Source of the DNA: Coniella vitis
Lineage: Eukaryota > Ascomycota > Sordariomycetes > Diaporthales > Schizoparmaceae
Reading direction: 5' to 3'
Length of the DNA: 64,000 nt
Assembly (NCBI GenBank): GCA_011317545.1
Contig: WUJK01000010.1
Location: 1,488,001 to 1,552,000, forward strand
The notes below the pieces were generated by a model. The model was not told the origin of the DNA. It worked only from the letters and a program-made list of their open reading frames with translations, and did not search any database. A program made the translations under genes and the position numbers. Shown piece after piece: positions 1 through 11,741 of the stretch; positions within the stretch are counted from its first letter, which is position 1; each line of letters opens with the position of its first letter.

Positions 1-1863
1 CATCAATACCGCCCAAGATGCAAGGATGCCTGCTTTAATTCACTAACCGAATACCACCAACAAATAGACACTACACACGCAATCGTTTGAACGATCTCTG
101 TTGCCGCTATATGCTGATGAAAAGTTACAGATAACCGGAGGAAATATTCACACGTGCCATACACCAGGTACACCAAAGGAACAAACAACCTTTGCCAAGA
201 TCCTTGGCGGGATCTTTATTGATGGGATTAACTGCACACTTTCGCCAACAGAATTGCCATGGATTTCTCCGCTTGGCCTAATCAAGTTGTGGTGACTAGA
301 CCTTGAAGAGTTCCACGTGTTTGGATACGCCATCTTTGGTCACTCGTCCTTTGGGAGCTGTGGAAGGGGGGCAGAATGCATGACTTGCTTCGGGTCAATG
401 TGAACCACACTCATGTGTTAAAGAAGCAAAAGCTTGTAGGGGGACGGACGGCTTGAGTTCTCTGCTACAAATCGGAATCTTGAGTCCATAAAAAAGTGCG
501 ACTGTCTTGCGTACTCGGTGAATATCCCTATTCTTCGAGCAGGAAAACGGGATCTCGACGACATAGCATAGAAAGATGATGATTTGCCCTTTTCGTATCT
601 CTGCATTCGCTTCCTCTTATAAAAAAAAGGGGGGGGATAATAAGAGAAAATGCCAACTACAGTGTGTTAGCACATCTTTCCTCCCCCACAAGGATTTCAA
701 GTAGTTGCTCAAGCATCATTCGCATCAAAAAGCAAAAGACAATGAATGTGATACGTACGAGAGAGATCCTTCCTCGACAATGAATGCTGCGTGCCAACAA
801 ACCTCAAGCAAGATTCTCGACAAACCCCCCCCCCCCCAAAAAAAAAACCACTCGCAAAACACACACTATTCTCGTGTTATTTCCGGCCATGTATTTACAA
901 AGTCTCTCAGCCTTGTGCCTTATTAGCCTCGTGTTAGTTGCAAAACAACCGTTTAGCACGTCCACTTGGTGCAAATACACACAAGGCTGGCGTGTATGAA
1001 GAGTCGTACACGAGTCAAACACTTAGTGCCCCGCGCTTGAGAGTAAGAGACGACTTCTTTCCTACGGTCTACATACAACCACAAACCACTCCATAGTAGC
1101 CCATGTTTCTGTTGAAGTGGCTAGATCTCAAAAGAGACTTTATTCGAGTCCTCTACTCTTGTGGTACTTGCTCGTACGGATGAAGTCTTTCGGAAAGAAT
1201 TTCTCTGCGTGAGGTGTATATGTTCATAAAGATAAAATGGCCAAGTCCATCAAAAATGACTTTATATTGAATATTGTCATGGTATATATACATATATATA
1301 TATATATAAAATGTCGGCATAAAACCCGCCAAACGTTTTTCCAAATCCATTTCGTCGTTTCTATGAATACCAAAAAAACAAAGTAGTGTGCCGTGAGGCG
1401 TCTTCTCTTCTCTTCTAATCAATCATCCACGATGAGTCGCGCATTTTGAATACCATTTGCCTCTTCCGCCTTCTCCCAGATACAACAGAACTCCCCGCCT
1501 TCATCTATCACTCATCATCAACCCAGGATGTGGCTCGCGCCGTTCCCAACTCTTTCAGAACCAAAGAAAAGAAAAAGAGGAAAGTGTACAATACATATAT
1601 ATAACAAAAAAGAGCAAAGAAAAACCAAGAGGAAATCATTGCGCGGGTGCGGTCCGGTGCGGTCGTGTGGGTGGTTGAGGTGTCTGCAACCACCCAAGTT
1701 CGGCATGCATCGTGTTTGTCGTCCATTCATTCATCCAGCTCTTCTGTTCCGTTTAGTCCTCCCCCCCCCTTGGTGAGAAGGGGGGGGGGGTGGTTAGACA
1801 GTGGTAGGGTGGCGCCCATTGTCGAGAGCTATAGAAGTACTCGCTTCCAAAACCATGTAGCTT
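1..1863. other. Intergenic, no gene recognised
   Basis: No open frame here has convincing coding character. The stretch holds simple sequence: a C13 run followed directly by an A10 run at 825-847, a TA-rich tract near 1285-1311, and C and G runs near 1761-1791. The left end of the window may cut a neighbouring gene, but nothing at the edge could be identified. Confidence 0.5.
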
Positions 1864-2137
1864 CTAGCAAGTGGTGAGGCACTGTGAGAATTGCACATGT
1901 CAGTTACTCAGTTGCTTTTGGAAAAGAGTGAAAAGAAAAAAGCTAGATTGGATTTTCTTTTTTTTTTTTTTTTAAAAAAAAACTCACAGCAGTAGCGCGA
2001 GTCTCCTCGACATGTACCTCGGCGGATGCCAGAGCAGTAGCAGGCTCAGCAGCGGCGTTGGGGTTGGGGACGGGCTGGCTAACAGCCAGAGAGACCATCA
2101 TGGCGACGGCGGCAGCGAGAAAGGTGGCGGCACGCAT
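1864..2137 (-). CDS. Small secreted peptide, two exons
   Basis: The product is a predicted 55-residue secreted peptide. Exon 1 (2137-1988, 50 codons) encodes a good signal peptide: MRAAT, a hydrophobic Ala/Val/Met core and a likely cut after LAVSQ or nearby. A short Pro/Ala/Glu-rich mature region follows. A GTGAGT donor at 1987 and a CTCACAG acceptor ending at 1882 give a 106-base phase-0 intron containing long T and A runs. Exon 2 (1881-1864) is only 18 bases and encodes CLTTC and a TAG stop, so the two cysteines sit at the extreme C-terminus. An in-frame upstream ATG at 2176 exists, but the 2137 start gives a clean signal peptide. I recognise no family. It could be a secreted peptide, an effector-like molecule or a precursor. 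The C-terminus is not a CAAX box, so an a-factor-type lipopeptide pheromone is unlikely. Confidence 0.5.
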
Positions 2138-4949
2138 TTTGATAGATGTTTTTGCTTGTCTGGTGGTGGATAACAAGACGGGTATATATATATATATATA
2201 TGGTTATAAAAGGTCTTGTCAACAGAGACGAGATGAGCTGCTCCAAAAGATGAGATGGGTGAGTGATGAGGAGATAGTAGATGGTTTGATCTTATTGTTT
2301 GCTTGTGTTTCTGTGTAAGAGAAGACTCGACTCAATGTTGTTGATGATGATGATGGTGTCCAACGACTTGAAGAACAAATTCGACTTCCACGATATATAT
2401 ACTTTTCCACATCGTGCCGACCTGTGTAGACAAGCCTCTGTCTCTCCCCCTTCAGGGAGAAGAACTGCACAGCCCGCGCCCTTACACCGGAGCGAGATGC
2501 ACCGCCAGTAAGCCTTTGCTCACTCACACCCACCGAAGCTAGCATTCTGACACTCGTTCGTTGCCTTACGCCAGGGCAAGGCTTAGTCTCATCGCCGCAA
2601 CGGGAAAAGGGAAACGGACAAAGTGATACGATACGATGAATTCTGGTGGTGACATTCAACCTCTCTGTGTGCTTAGCCTCAGGCTCGGTGTGTGACTGCA
2701 ATCCTGCAGACCTGCGCAGATGCGCAGCCAGTCAGCGGGTCAGTGTTTCCTTAGGCACACACGACGGTACGTCGGCGATATTCCCAAAAGAACAACACTA
2801 GAACAAAGAAAGGGAACAGGGTGAACAGAGAAAGAGTCATATCGGACTGAAAGAGGATGAGCGACAAGACGACAAGCCCGAGCCAGCCAGCCAGCCAGCA
2901 ATCAGTCATCCTCAGCACCGTACATGGCAATTCTCGTGGGGTCCAATCCGCAAAGCCTCAATCCCCAGGCACCCTTCCTTCGACTGTCTTTGGTTCGGAC
3001 GAATCATAGCCATCCTTTCTCTTTTCTTCTCACCCAAAAGACCTCCGCCTGCTTGTTTGCGGCTCTGAGCGGCCCCCGCCCCTGGTGACTGTCAGATTTG
3101 TGTACCCACCTTTCCAGCCCTATTTCCTGTATGCATGTATTATATGCATGGAAGAAGGACAGAACCCAAAGCGGTAAGGATACAGGTGGGTGGGTACCGC
3201 AGAGAAAAGAAAAGCCTCGTCATGAGGGCAAGCGAAGGATGAGAAAGAAGAAGTATAGGAGGATTGTAGAAAATCAGAAATCGGCTGGCGTACAAAGACG
3301 GCTCCGAGACTTTGTCATCTGCCACTCACCGTGCAGGGTCCATTGCCCATTGCAGCGTCTGCTGGTTTCTAGAGTTGAGTGTTATGATTGTGTCTTGAGG
3401 CCCTTGATACCGGCTGGCGGCGGCGGCGGCCGCAGTCGCATCAACGCGCCCTGGGGTCCGGAGACAACGCCGCCCACAAAGATGCAAACTGGTAGTAATC
3501 ATCAACGGCACAGCAGAGTACAGAAAGGCGAGAGAGCGGACGCTAGGCACCAGCAATCGATCCAAAACAGATGTCATGATACGAGATGGCTTTCGGCAGC
3601 GTCAGCGAGCCTACCGCCTTTTTTTTCTGGCAAAATAAATAAATCCCAAGTCGTACGAAGGGGAGTTGTAAGCACTCAGCCTTACAAGGCGGAGCCACGT
3701 GCGGCTTGGAGAAGAAGGAAGAAGGTCTTGGGTCAACGGTCCGATATCAAACTGTCTGGACCCTGGACGAGACAACTGGAATCAAGATGCAGGCAAGAGA
3801 GACAATGCGGGTTTGCCGAGAACCGAAAAGAAGAAAATCCAGAGGCACTTTCTCGACTCGAGTGTGATTGATGACTGCATATGGCAGCCTGAGCAAGGTC
3901 TCCCTCTCCTCTGCCTCGCCCTTTTCTCCCACTCATCTGGTTATCTGTCAGACCGACAGATGGCAGCATGCAGAGTGGACATTGAGCCTGGAGTGGAGCA
4001 ACAGAAGACGACTAGGTATGTATGTAAGCCTCTTGATTATTTGCTCGCTTTTCCAAATCTGGGTGTTCCAGGTTCCTGCGTGCAGCTGCTTTTTTGGGGG
4101 CCAAACTCGTCAGATCCCCGCCAACGTGCTGCTGCCGCCGCCGATGCTTGCTGACCCGATTTCGACATGCGTGGGACAAATTCTACACTTGTTAGCGTTC
4201 CTCATCCTGGGCCACAAACTCAAGAAGCCGCCAACCGAAGCGTCTCCATTTATTAACCAAGCGGTTCTACGCCGCGTCTGGACGCGGCATCAAATGGAAA
4301 GGCTTGTGGGCCAGGCATGCGCCAACACTCCTCCATACTTCATACACATTTGCTATTCATCCATGCCCGTGCCAAAAGTCCGTAATGACTGTCATGGTGG
4401 CGGTGCACCTTTGGGCAAGTCACCGCTTCTTAAACCCGAGAATACCAAAAAAGTCGTTGCTCACTCAGCCTGGCGTCCTCTTCTTAGCCGGGATTAGTCA
4501 CAGCCACCAACCAACCGACTGTGGGCTTATGCTGCAAGCGCAGCTGCGTAATAACGTCGAAATCTCACGCTCGACCATCCGTCAATCACATGACGCTTTT
4601 CAAAGCTCAAAATGAGGCCAAACCGTGCAGACCTCGACAGGGGCCACGGACAGAAAACCCCGTCCCCTTGGAGATGGCTGCTTCTTGCAGCGTAGGGCCA
4701 TCCTGCTTGGCACATGTCGAGAAATCCTACCGTAACGGTGAACAACTGCTGCCTCGGCGACATCGGTCAATCTTCTAAGCGCCACAGTGCCTCACTTGCA
4801 CCTCCTCTTATTACCCACACCTCGAGGTGATGGCAGCGACAAGACAGCCATCGTCAGGTGCCATGTGTCTTTCGGGGTCACCCTGCAAGATAAGCAGGTT
4901 GCACCACCATCACCAAGTATTGCCTGCTTTTCGAAATTTCCCCTCCCTC
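2138..4949. other. Intergenic, no gene recognised
   Basis: This stretch holds the upstream region of the small secreted peptide and the downstream region of the Clr5-domain gene. It contains a run of CAGC units near 2880-2902 and a GC-rich GGC run near 3412-3432. Open frames exist on both strands, the longest 257 codons at 3098-3871. They are rich in Arg, Lys, Gln and Ser with no domain, and are probably chance frames. Confidence 0.5.
2183..2213 (-). promoter_or_regulatory. Probable core promoter of the small secreted peptide
   Basis: A (TA)n tract at 2183-2201 is followed by ttataaaagg on the plus strand, which reads as CCTTTTATAA on the minus strand. It lies about 65-75 bases upstream of the start codon at 2137. 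That is a plausible place for a TATA element of a fungal gene, but the assignment rests on position and composition only. Confidence 0.35.
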
Positions 4950-6804
4950 TCACCCGAGCGATTCTGGATCCAGCCCCAGGTTGCTCATCTGGTTTGTGAT
5001 ATCAAGCTGTATATCATCCACCTTGGACTGTTCACCCCATTCTTCCAGCCATGCCTGGAGTTCTGTCGAGACTCTTGCCGCGGTAGCATAGCCTTGCATT
5101 TTGAGACACTGCTCTATGGTCATGCGCATGTTCGCTTCAGCTAATGCGCGTTCACCCTCTTCGCGGTAGATGTTTGCCATATAGTAGGTGCAGTTCACCT
5201 TGGCCGTTGCGGAGGCTGCCGAATCGTCATCTTGACAAGCGCTGAGCGTCATGTTGTACAATTTCTTGAGTCTGGTATTGGGAATGCCGCGCACTTTGAC
5301 CTTTTGCCGTTCCAACTCCGCCATCCAAGACAACTGTTGGACTGGCGAGCTGTGCGTCGAGCCTGCAGCAGACAATGCATTCTGGTGGCCCTTTTCTAAA
5401 GAAGCCTCCAAAGCCTCGAGGGGCAGCGCCTCAAAACCTGCAGCATTACCAAGGTCCAGCCAAGCCGCAAAAGTGCGATGTCTGGCCGATGGGTCAGGCA
5501 GGCATTCAAAGGATAGCAAAATACACTTATAGCCCCGAATCAATATCTCGAGAAGCTCGTCGCTGCTTGCTTGACCGAGGCTGAGGAGAACGCGACGCAG
5601 TGGGTGGTCCACTGACCAGCCCAGTGATAGATCCGAAGCGAGTGCTGCGACATATTTGACCAAGGCTAGCGTCGTGGGGTTTAGCCTCTCCGCACCTGGA
5701 ACCCCGAGCAGGTGAATAAAAAGGAGAAATATACAGCGGGGAATGTTGGTCGTGTTTGAAGCCAGCAGTGCCTTGATGTGTCCCGGAGCCTTGCGAAGCA
5801 GTCCAGCAGCCTCGGCCATCCTGTCCTGGGCAACGAAATTACGCGCCGCAATGACGAGGTCAAACACGGCTTCGTCCGGTCCAGTGTGATTGTTCTGGAC
5901 AAGACTGTTTTGGTAGGGACTTCCAGAGTATGCAGTCACATAGTTGTGCAGGCCGCAAAAGATGCTTTCCGAGATGCGAAACACACCGGGCGTGTCGATA
6001 GACGCGCCAACGGGCGAAGGCAATGGTTGGCCGCCATCGCGGGAGCGAGCCAATGCGATTTGCTTGCAGGACGATGATGCCTTTTGCATCACGCTCGAGG
6101 GTATTTTCTTGCGGCGTAAATGGGCTGCAATACGGTCTAGGCCAACCACGCGCCCAGTAGCAAGCCTGACTTCGGTCCCGTTGCGCCGGACATCGCCCTG
6201 GCTCTCAGCATCAAAAATCATACCCATTAGGCCCTCGACTTCATCGGACTTGATGCTGACGTTTTTGGAATAGCCCCATTTTTTTAAGCGTGTCTTGACC
6301 ATCCGTGGGCTGGTAAGGTTATGCATGTCAGCACCGAGGACCCTGCTCGTTGGGCAAGAGAAAAAGGGGGGGGGGAGTGTGGCTGTAAGAATAAGAAGAT
6401 GGAGGAAGCCAAGGGTCTGCGGCTTACGTTGCAATGAAGTTGTGCTCTCTCTCCATTATCGCTAGCACTTCCTTGAGCGTCTTGTCCTGATCTATGTAGA
6501 GGCGCTTAATCGTGTCCATGTGTTTGGTCCAGTCGTATCTGCTCGGCGTCCTCCCAGCCTTGACGGTATATGAGGGTGCTGGCACCGGCACATTTGCATC
6601 GTGACTAGATTTTGACGGCGATGGCGATGCCCAACTAGAAGAGGCTGAGATGGCGTCGGCAGACTTGGGGCTTTGCTGGCTTTGCTGGTCTGCTGGTGAG
6701 ACAGGCACAACCACTGACAGACCGGCGGACGAGCGCCTCCCCCAGTCGGTTGGAGGCTGCGTGGCAGTCATTGACAACGGGTGGAAAGATGCCATCGCTG
6801 GCAT
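4950..6804 (-). CDS. Clr5-domain protein
   Basis: A predicted 578-residue protein in two exons (6804-6428 and 6309-4950). The donor is GTAAGC at 6427 and the acceptor TTACCAG ends at 6310. Joining them restores a continuous Clr5 domain across the intron at about residues 90-142, running from YDWTKHMDTIKRLY through EREHNFIAT to PRMVKTRLKKWGYSKN. This N-terminal domain of unknown biochemistry is common in filamentous ascomycetes and is named after a fission-yeast heterochromatin silencing factor. The first 90 residues are Ser/Pro-rich and disordered-looking. The C-terminal half is helical and may hold TPR-like repeats (for example MANIYREEGERALAEANMRM), but I see no ankyrin repeats. Start choice: MPAMASF at 6804 or the ATG at 6795 look better than the longer frame from 6927. 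A nuclear or regulatory role is inferred from the domain only. Confidence 0.8.
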
Positions 6805-9263
6805 CTGACACTGTTTTGCTGGTGGAGTTATGGGCGCAAGCAAGTGAGAGAAAATGGATGCCGAGCAGACGATGTGTGAGCTGCAACTCGTTTCCACCAT
6901 ACAATCGCACAGCAAGGCCAGCGACAAGATGCAAACCTGGTTCCTCTTTGGGCCGTGTACGAGCCCAAATGGTCGACAAGCAGCGCGGATAGGCGTGAGA
7001 AAGCACCGAGATATGCTCTGACGTGCGATCAGGTCACGTTGTGAGAGGATGGGTGCGCTGAGAGCCTTGACAGCGGGGAAGAGTAAGACATGGACCGTCC
7101 CCTCCTTTTCATTGGCGCTGCAGGTCGGAAAATCGGAAGACGGAGGGGCCCTTTGGGGGTGCTGTATCAGTCCTTTGTAATCCTACAGGCTATTGGCCGG
7201 TGAAGCGAACAGTATACTACCCAATCAATGTTGGTAGGCCATTTTAAGCCACCTGCAGCTGGTAGGATTGCATAAGGGGGGGGGGGGGGGCTGGGAGGCT
7301 CCGAGAAAAGAATGCGACATTGCGTACCGTGAAACTGGGTTAAAGTAAAGACCCTTGACGATGATTTCTAATTTCCAGACTCTATTAAAGAAAAAGTCTT
7401 CCTTGTTTTCCCCTTACCGTCCGCCATCGTGGTGCTTACTGTCCAGATGGTGCGCACTTGACGTGTTGATCGACCGAGCAGAATGTCTCGCCCGAGCTGC
7501 AGACAGCCTTGTTGTCACAACTCTGTTTGGGTTCTTGGGTTCTCATCATGCTCTTTGTGCATTCGTGGGCTATCTGTCAGTTGCGCACTGGTATCGACGT
7601 CTTTTGTGCCTCGCCGGATTTCGGCAGCCAATCTAGGGGTCTAGGCCAACGATGAGCCTGTTGGAACCAACCTTGAGATTGGTTTCCGATTTCTGAACCG
7701 GCCAAAGGACCACTGCATAGCAGATCAGCCGCTTGTGAGTGCTGTTTTTGCTATTTTTGGTCACTGATTTGACGTAGTATCCGTGACCGTCAAACACGTC
7801 GTCCGGCTTACGTCACACCTGAATTGACGTGCTGCAAATTAACAGTGTAACCAGTCGAATGCGCAGATTTGCTGTGTACCCTGACAAATACTAGGCTATT
7901 GCTCCAAATCAAGTACGGTTGATGTTTATAGAGCTGGGCGGAGTTTGACGATGCCCGTCGAGGAACCAAACGAATTGAAACAGAGCTGAGCTGCACATCG
8001 GCCTCGGAAGGCCATATTCCTTCTGCTGCGCCCGTGTCAGCTTGCTCTGGAACACAGCAGCGACGGATCAAGTGCTCGACTCGAAGAAGAAGCCGCATCC
8101 GCGGCGCCGCACCGGTTTCCTGCGTCCAATATAGGTGAACATTAGATGGAGAAATACAGCCTTGTGTGGTGCATTAGGCGCGAAGGATCAGGGCCATGGG
8201 GTGGGTGAGAAGCAGCAGCTCTGGATCGTCGCCAGCATCCCGCCGCTGACACTGTATCTACTTTGCATATAAATGGACGAATGATGTCGTCGCAGTCTTT
8301 CTGCAGCGGCTGCTCCAAAATGAAGGAGGAAGAGCACTCGAGGCGTCAGCCGCTGGTCTGACTTGTAGGCGCTGGCCTCGTGGCCTGGATGAGTCACAGC
8401 TTTGCGATTATGGATTATACGCTCAACGGTTTCACTGCTGGGTCGAGGTCCAACACCGTGTAGCTTTGGGTGTTGAGCCTGCCGCGTACTGATCAGGATC
8501 GTAGCGCATGTGAGTAGCAGACGAGCCTCACGGTTAGAATAAGGTTAAAATCTGGGAATCCAGATCTCGAGCGGATGTGTGGTGTAAGGAAGAATGGATG
8601 ACTAAAGTGGTTGACCTTGCAAGGTTTGACTGTGATGTACCTGTTACTAAGCAGTGGTACAAACCTAAGCCGACAGCCTGACAGCTGAGTACCCTGAGTG
8701 GCTGAGCACCTATAGTATCTGCAGTCACTGCCCCCAAGCCACTACACCCACTGCATGTACAGTGCCAGCAGCGCATACAGCGGGCAAATGTGAGCCACTA
8801 AAAGCAAAAACAGGCCCGATACTGTGCATCAAAGCAAAGTAATGGCTGCATGTCTACTCATTTACCCATCTACCTGGCGTTAATATTCTTTTCTTCATTC
8901 TTAATTCATACTGGATACTTTGCTCATCACGGAGTAGTGGGCCATGGGAACTTTGGCTGTGTTGCCTCAACTAGGCAAGAACAAGCCCAGGCTTGGTCCA
9001 GCTTCGAGAAGCTTCTAGGCTTCTTTGGCCAGCAGTGGCAATCGTGTGCTGCTCCTGCCCTTGCTATGTAGCTACATAGCTACGTAGCTTCATTGTCCCA
9101 CCACTGCCACCACTACCACAACAGAATCTCAACACTTCTGCATCACCTAAACATTCCAGTTTTGAACCGCAACCCGGCCTCGAATATCGACACCACGCAA
9201 TTTTCAGACTGTTCAGCCACTCGGCCAGTCAATAAACCAAGCACCCGAGACAGTCGAATAGCC
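6805..9263. other. Intergenic between divergent genes
   Basis: Upstream sequence for the Clr5-domain gene (minus) and the membrane-protein gene at 9264 (plus). It contains a G15 run at 7276-7290 and an 18-base perfect palindrome at 9063-9080. All open frames are short and without recognisable motifs. Confidence 0.5.
9063..9080. repeat. 18-base perfect palindrome
   Basis: GCTATGTAGCTACATAGC equals its own reverse complement and is followed by another partial copy (TACGTAGCTT). It lies about 184 bases upstream of the start codon at 9264, in the promoter or leader of the membrane-protein gene. It could bind a dimeric regulator or be a chance product of GTAGCTA repeats. Confidence 0.6.
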
Positions 9264-9869
9264 ATGGCCGACCCTGGGCAACGGCCCAATCTCCTGGCGC
9301 GGCGCGTGGCTGCTGTCGCGCTCGGCATTTTCTTCTACTCAGCCGCCAGTCCTTTCACGCCCGTCTCGTGGTTCTCACAGCCCGACTACGTTACATATCT
9401 CGACGGACCCCGCCTTGTCGACCGCGTCTTGTCGCCCATCCTTGTCATGGGCGCTGCCATTCTGCACTGGTACATCGCCGCAGTTGCCCAGCCGTTGCCC
9501 TTGACCATCACCCTACCCAACCCAGGCGCAGAGGTCCGCATCCGCAACGGCCAGGCCCATGTCCCCCAGAATCAGGTCATTGTCGGATTGTGGTTGCCCT
9601 CTTACTTTTGGCCTGCCATGGCTCTGGAGGCTGCCCTCCTCTGGGCGTTGCAGTATGGACCCAAGGTCGTGGGCGTGTGGATGGAGCGCACAAGCATTGC
9701 CGGCCTCATGTTCGGTGTCTGGGTTATTGGCTGGAACGCCATGCCCTGGTACCGCAAAGAGCAGGCATGGGCACTCATCAAGGACTATGTCATTCGTTTG
9801 ATCTTTATGGAGATGGTCGACGCTGCCTTTGGAGGAGGAAGGAACAGACGCCGCCGCCGCCGCATGTAG
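9264..9869 (+). CDS. Hypothetical multi-pass membrane protein, 201 aa
   Basis: The ATG at 9264 sits in a strong context (GCCATGG) and opens a 201-residue intronless frame. The frame stays open upstream to 9093, but that part has low-complexity His/Asn character and is probably leader sequence. I see about four hydrophobic segments: near residues 15-32, 53-72, 108-130 and 140-157. The tail is strongly basic, ending in a run of arginines (RNRRRRRRM). A basic tail after the last membrane segment suggests a cytosolic C-terminus by the positive-inside rule. I recognise no family or catalytic motif. It is followed about 1.2 kb downstream by another small membrane protein on the same strand. Confidence 0.6.
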   Translation: MADPGQRPNLLARRVAAVALGIFFYSAASPFTPVSWFSQPDYVTYLDGPRLVDRVLSPILVMGAAILHWYIAAVAQPLPLTITLPNPGAEVRIRNGQAHVPQNQVIVGLWLPSYFWPAMALEAALLWALQYGPKVVGVWMERTSIAGLMFGVWVIGWNAMPWYRKEQAWALIKDYVIRLIFMEMVDAAFGGGRNRRRRRRM

Positions 9870-11069
9870 TGGGCTCGCTGCCCGCTCTCTCTTTCTCTCT
9901 CTCTCTCTCTCCCTCACTCACGTCTGTCTGTCTGCTGATGGACTGTGTTACAAATTCAACAAATTTCTATAACATTGACTGAGAAAAAAAACAAGCATAC
10001 TCATCTTTGATACGTCCCAAGAACCTGGTTGTGTAATTTCAGTGTGAGCAAATCCAACAACACCTGTCTCGTGTTTGCAAATATGTTTCTTTGCACTGTC
10101 CATACTATACAGCAGGGCGGTCATCCTCATAGACATATCCTGCATATTGACACGTTGCAAAAGGGTCAAGGCTTACTGCTACTGCACTCTGACTGACCAT
10201 CTTACTTCAGGATCGTCTTCTCCCGGCACTTTGCTATGGAGACAAAGTCATGATTGTCCCACTATGCTTTGATAAAGAGCAAGCCCAGGTTATTGGCAGG
10301 CGCTTTTTTTTCTTCTCCCAAATTTCTATACGACTTGGATGATTCATGGTTGTGATTGGCACTCCTGGGCGTGAGCTAGACCATCATCTACATTGAACAG
10401 TAGCCCAGAGCTCCCAGCCGGCTGCGATTAAAGGCCTGAAGACCTCTTTTTCATCGGGCCTCCACCACCACATCAGCAGCTTGGAAGGCTAAAGCAGAGA
10501 TCTGTTTGAGGGTATGCTTACATTCATTCACTCAGGCTGAGAGCCGCCCCCTCAAAAACCAACAAGTCGTCGTTCACTTGCAACCATTTACTCAGACTTC
10601 TAATTCTCACGACGTCTACACGATGATGCCTTGGAGACAGCGGGCACCATTGGCTACTGAAGCCTGACAACCCAACCTCCCAATCTTCTCTTTTCTTAGT
10701 CGCCAGCAGGCATCATAAATTTAAATGTGTGCCACAGCTTGTTCCTCTCCCTCCTCCGTTTGCCAAAGCTCTGTCCAGCCAGTTGTCGCCAGTTACTTCA
10801 TTCAGTCCAGCTAGCAACGGAACCCAGAGACATCTCCCAGAATCTCGATTGATCAAACCGACCATCCAACCGAACGGTACCGCCCTTTTGGAACCTAGAC
10901 GGATGATTTGACGAGCACACTCGTCCGCCTTGAGATGTGAAAGCGGGAGAGGTAAACCGTTCATATCCAAGCACGACCCCAGAGACCGCAAAGTTGACGT
11001 CCAGATCGGTCTCAAAGTGGCACAATCGCACAACCAATCTCTGTCCTTTGTTAAACAGTATCGCCCAAA
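9870..11069. other. Intergenic, no gene recognised
   Basis: Downstream region of the 9264 gene, with a CT-repeat tract just after its stop (about 9885-9912), and the upstream region of the gene at 11070. A 147-codon minus-strand frame at 10713-11156 overlaps the next gene's start and has no recognisable features. Confidence 0.5.
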
Positions 11070-11709
11070 ATGCCAGCACCCATCGGTTTGAGCTTTGTTG
11101 GCAACTCCTTGACAGGACCGCACGTCATACTTCCCCGTGCCATGACACCCTACCATTCAGCAGGTTTCCGCAGCGGCGACCCCGCGGCTGAGGCTTCGAT
11201 CAGGCTCGCTCAGAGTTATATTCGGGCCATCAACGAAGCCTCCATGGGATATCAAACCATGACAAACAACAACAACACCAACAGCCGTGTTATGGCCACT
11301 TCTAGCCTCGCAAATGTCACAGACAGTGACGAAACAAGCTCTTCCGACCAGCGTCATCAGCAGCAGGGGCAGGAGCGAAATAACAACAATTACGACTACG
11401 ACTACTACGACTACTACCTGCCCGAGATCACCACGGAGGAATTGATCATTGGCATCGTCCTCAAAGACCTGCCGGCCTGCGTGTTCTTCCTCTTCCGGCA
11501 GGCGGTGATCCTCGCCCTGTGCGCGGTGCTAGGCTTGATCGAGTTCTCGTGTGTCATGGCCTTTCGATTTTCCCTCTTTCTCTACATGGTTGTTTTTGCC
11601 TTTGCAGACTGGGGCTACAGCATTTGTTTTGGTGCGCTCCGCTTGGTGGGCGGTGTTGCGCGTGGTGCTGCCAAGGGTGTCTGGCGTGTGGGTAAAGCGA
11701 TTAGTATGT

Positions 11710-11711
<2 letters not shown>
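11070..11711 (+). CDS. Hypothetical membrane protein with Asn/Tyr-rich linker, 213 aa
   Basis: An intronless frame of 213 residues. The N-terminal half is polar and low in complexity, with Asn runs, a Ser/Asp stretch, a Gln run and an unusual Asp/Tyr repeat (YDYDYYDYY, about residues 108-116). The C-terminal half holds a long hydrophobic region of two or three membrane segments, from LPACVFFLFRQAVILALCAV to YMVVFAFADWGYSICFGAL (about residues 130-195). A Gly/Ala/Arg tail follows. A second in-frame ATG at 11142 could also be the start. The layout suggests a polar N-terminal domain anchored by a C-terminal hairpin. No family is recognised, and any function would be a guess. Confidence 0.5.

Positions 11712-11741
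<30 letters not shown>

Noticed and set aside
1943..1987. Continuation of the secreted peptide into SFFLKKKKKENPI
   Set aside because: This is read-through into the intron after a GTGAGT donor. Splicing to 1881 gives a sensible short C-terminus.
3326..3577. Minus-strand frame ending in a GTGAGT donor-like site, suggesting an exon
   Set aside because: No downstream exon in a matching phase could be found, and the sequence has no recognisable family.
3098..3871. 257-codon plus-strand open frame
   Set aside because: Composition is dominated by Arg, Lys, Gln and Ser with no domain, and the frame overlaps other equally long frames on both strands. It is probably a chance frame.
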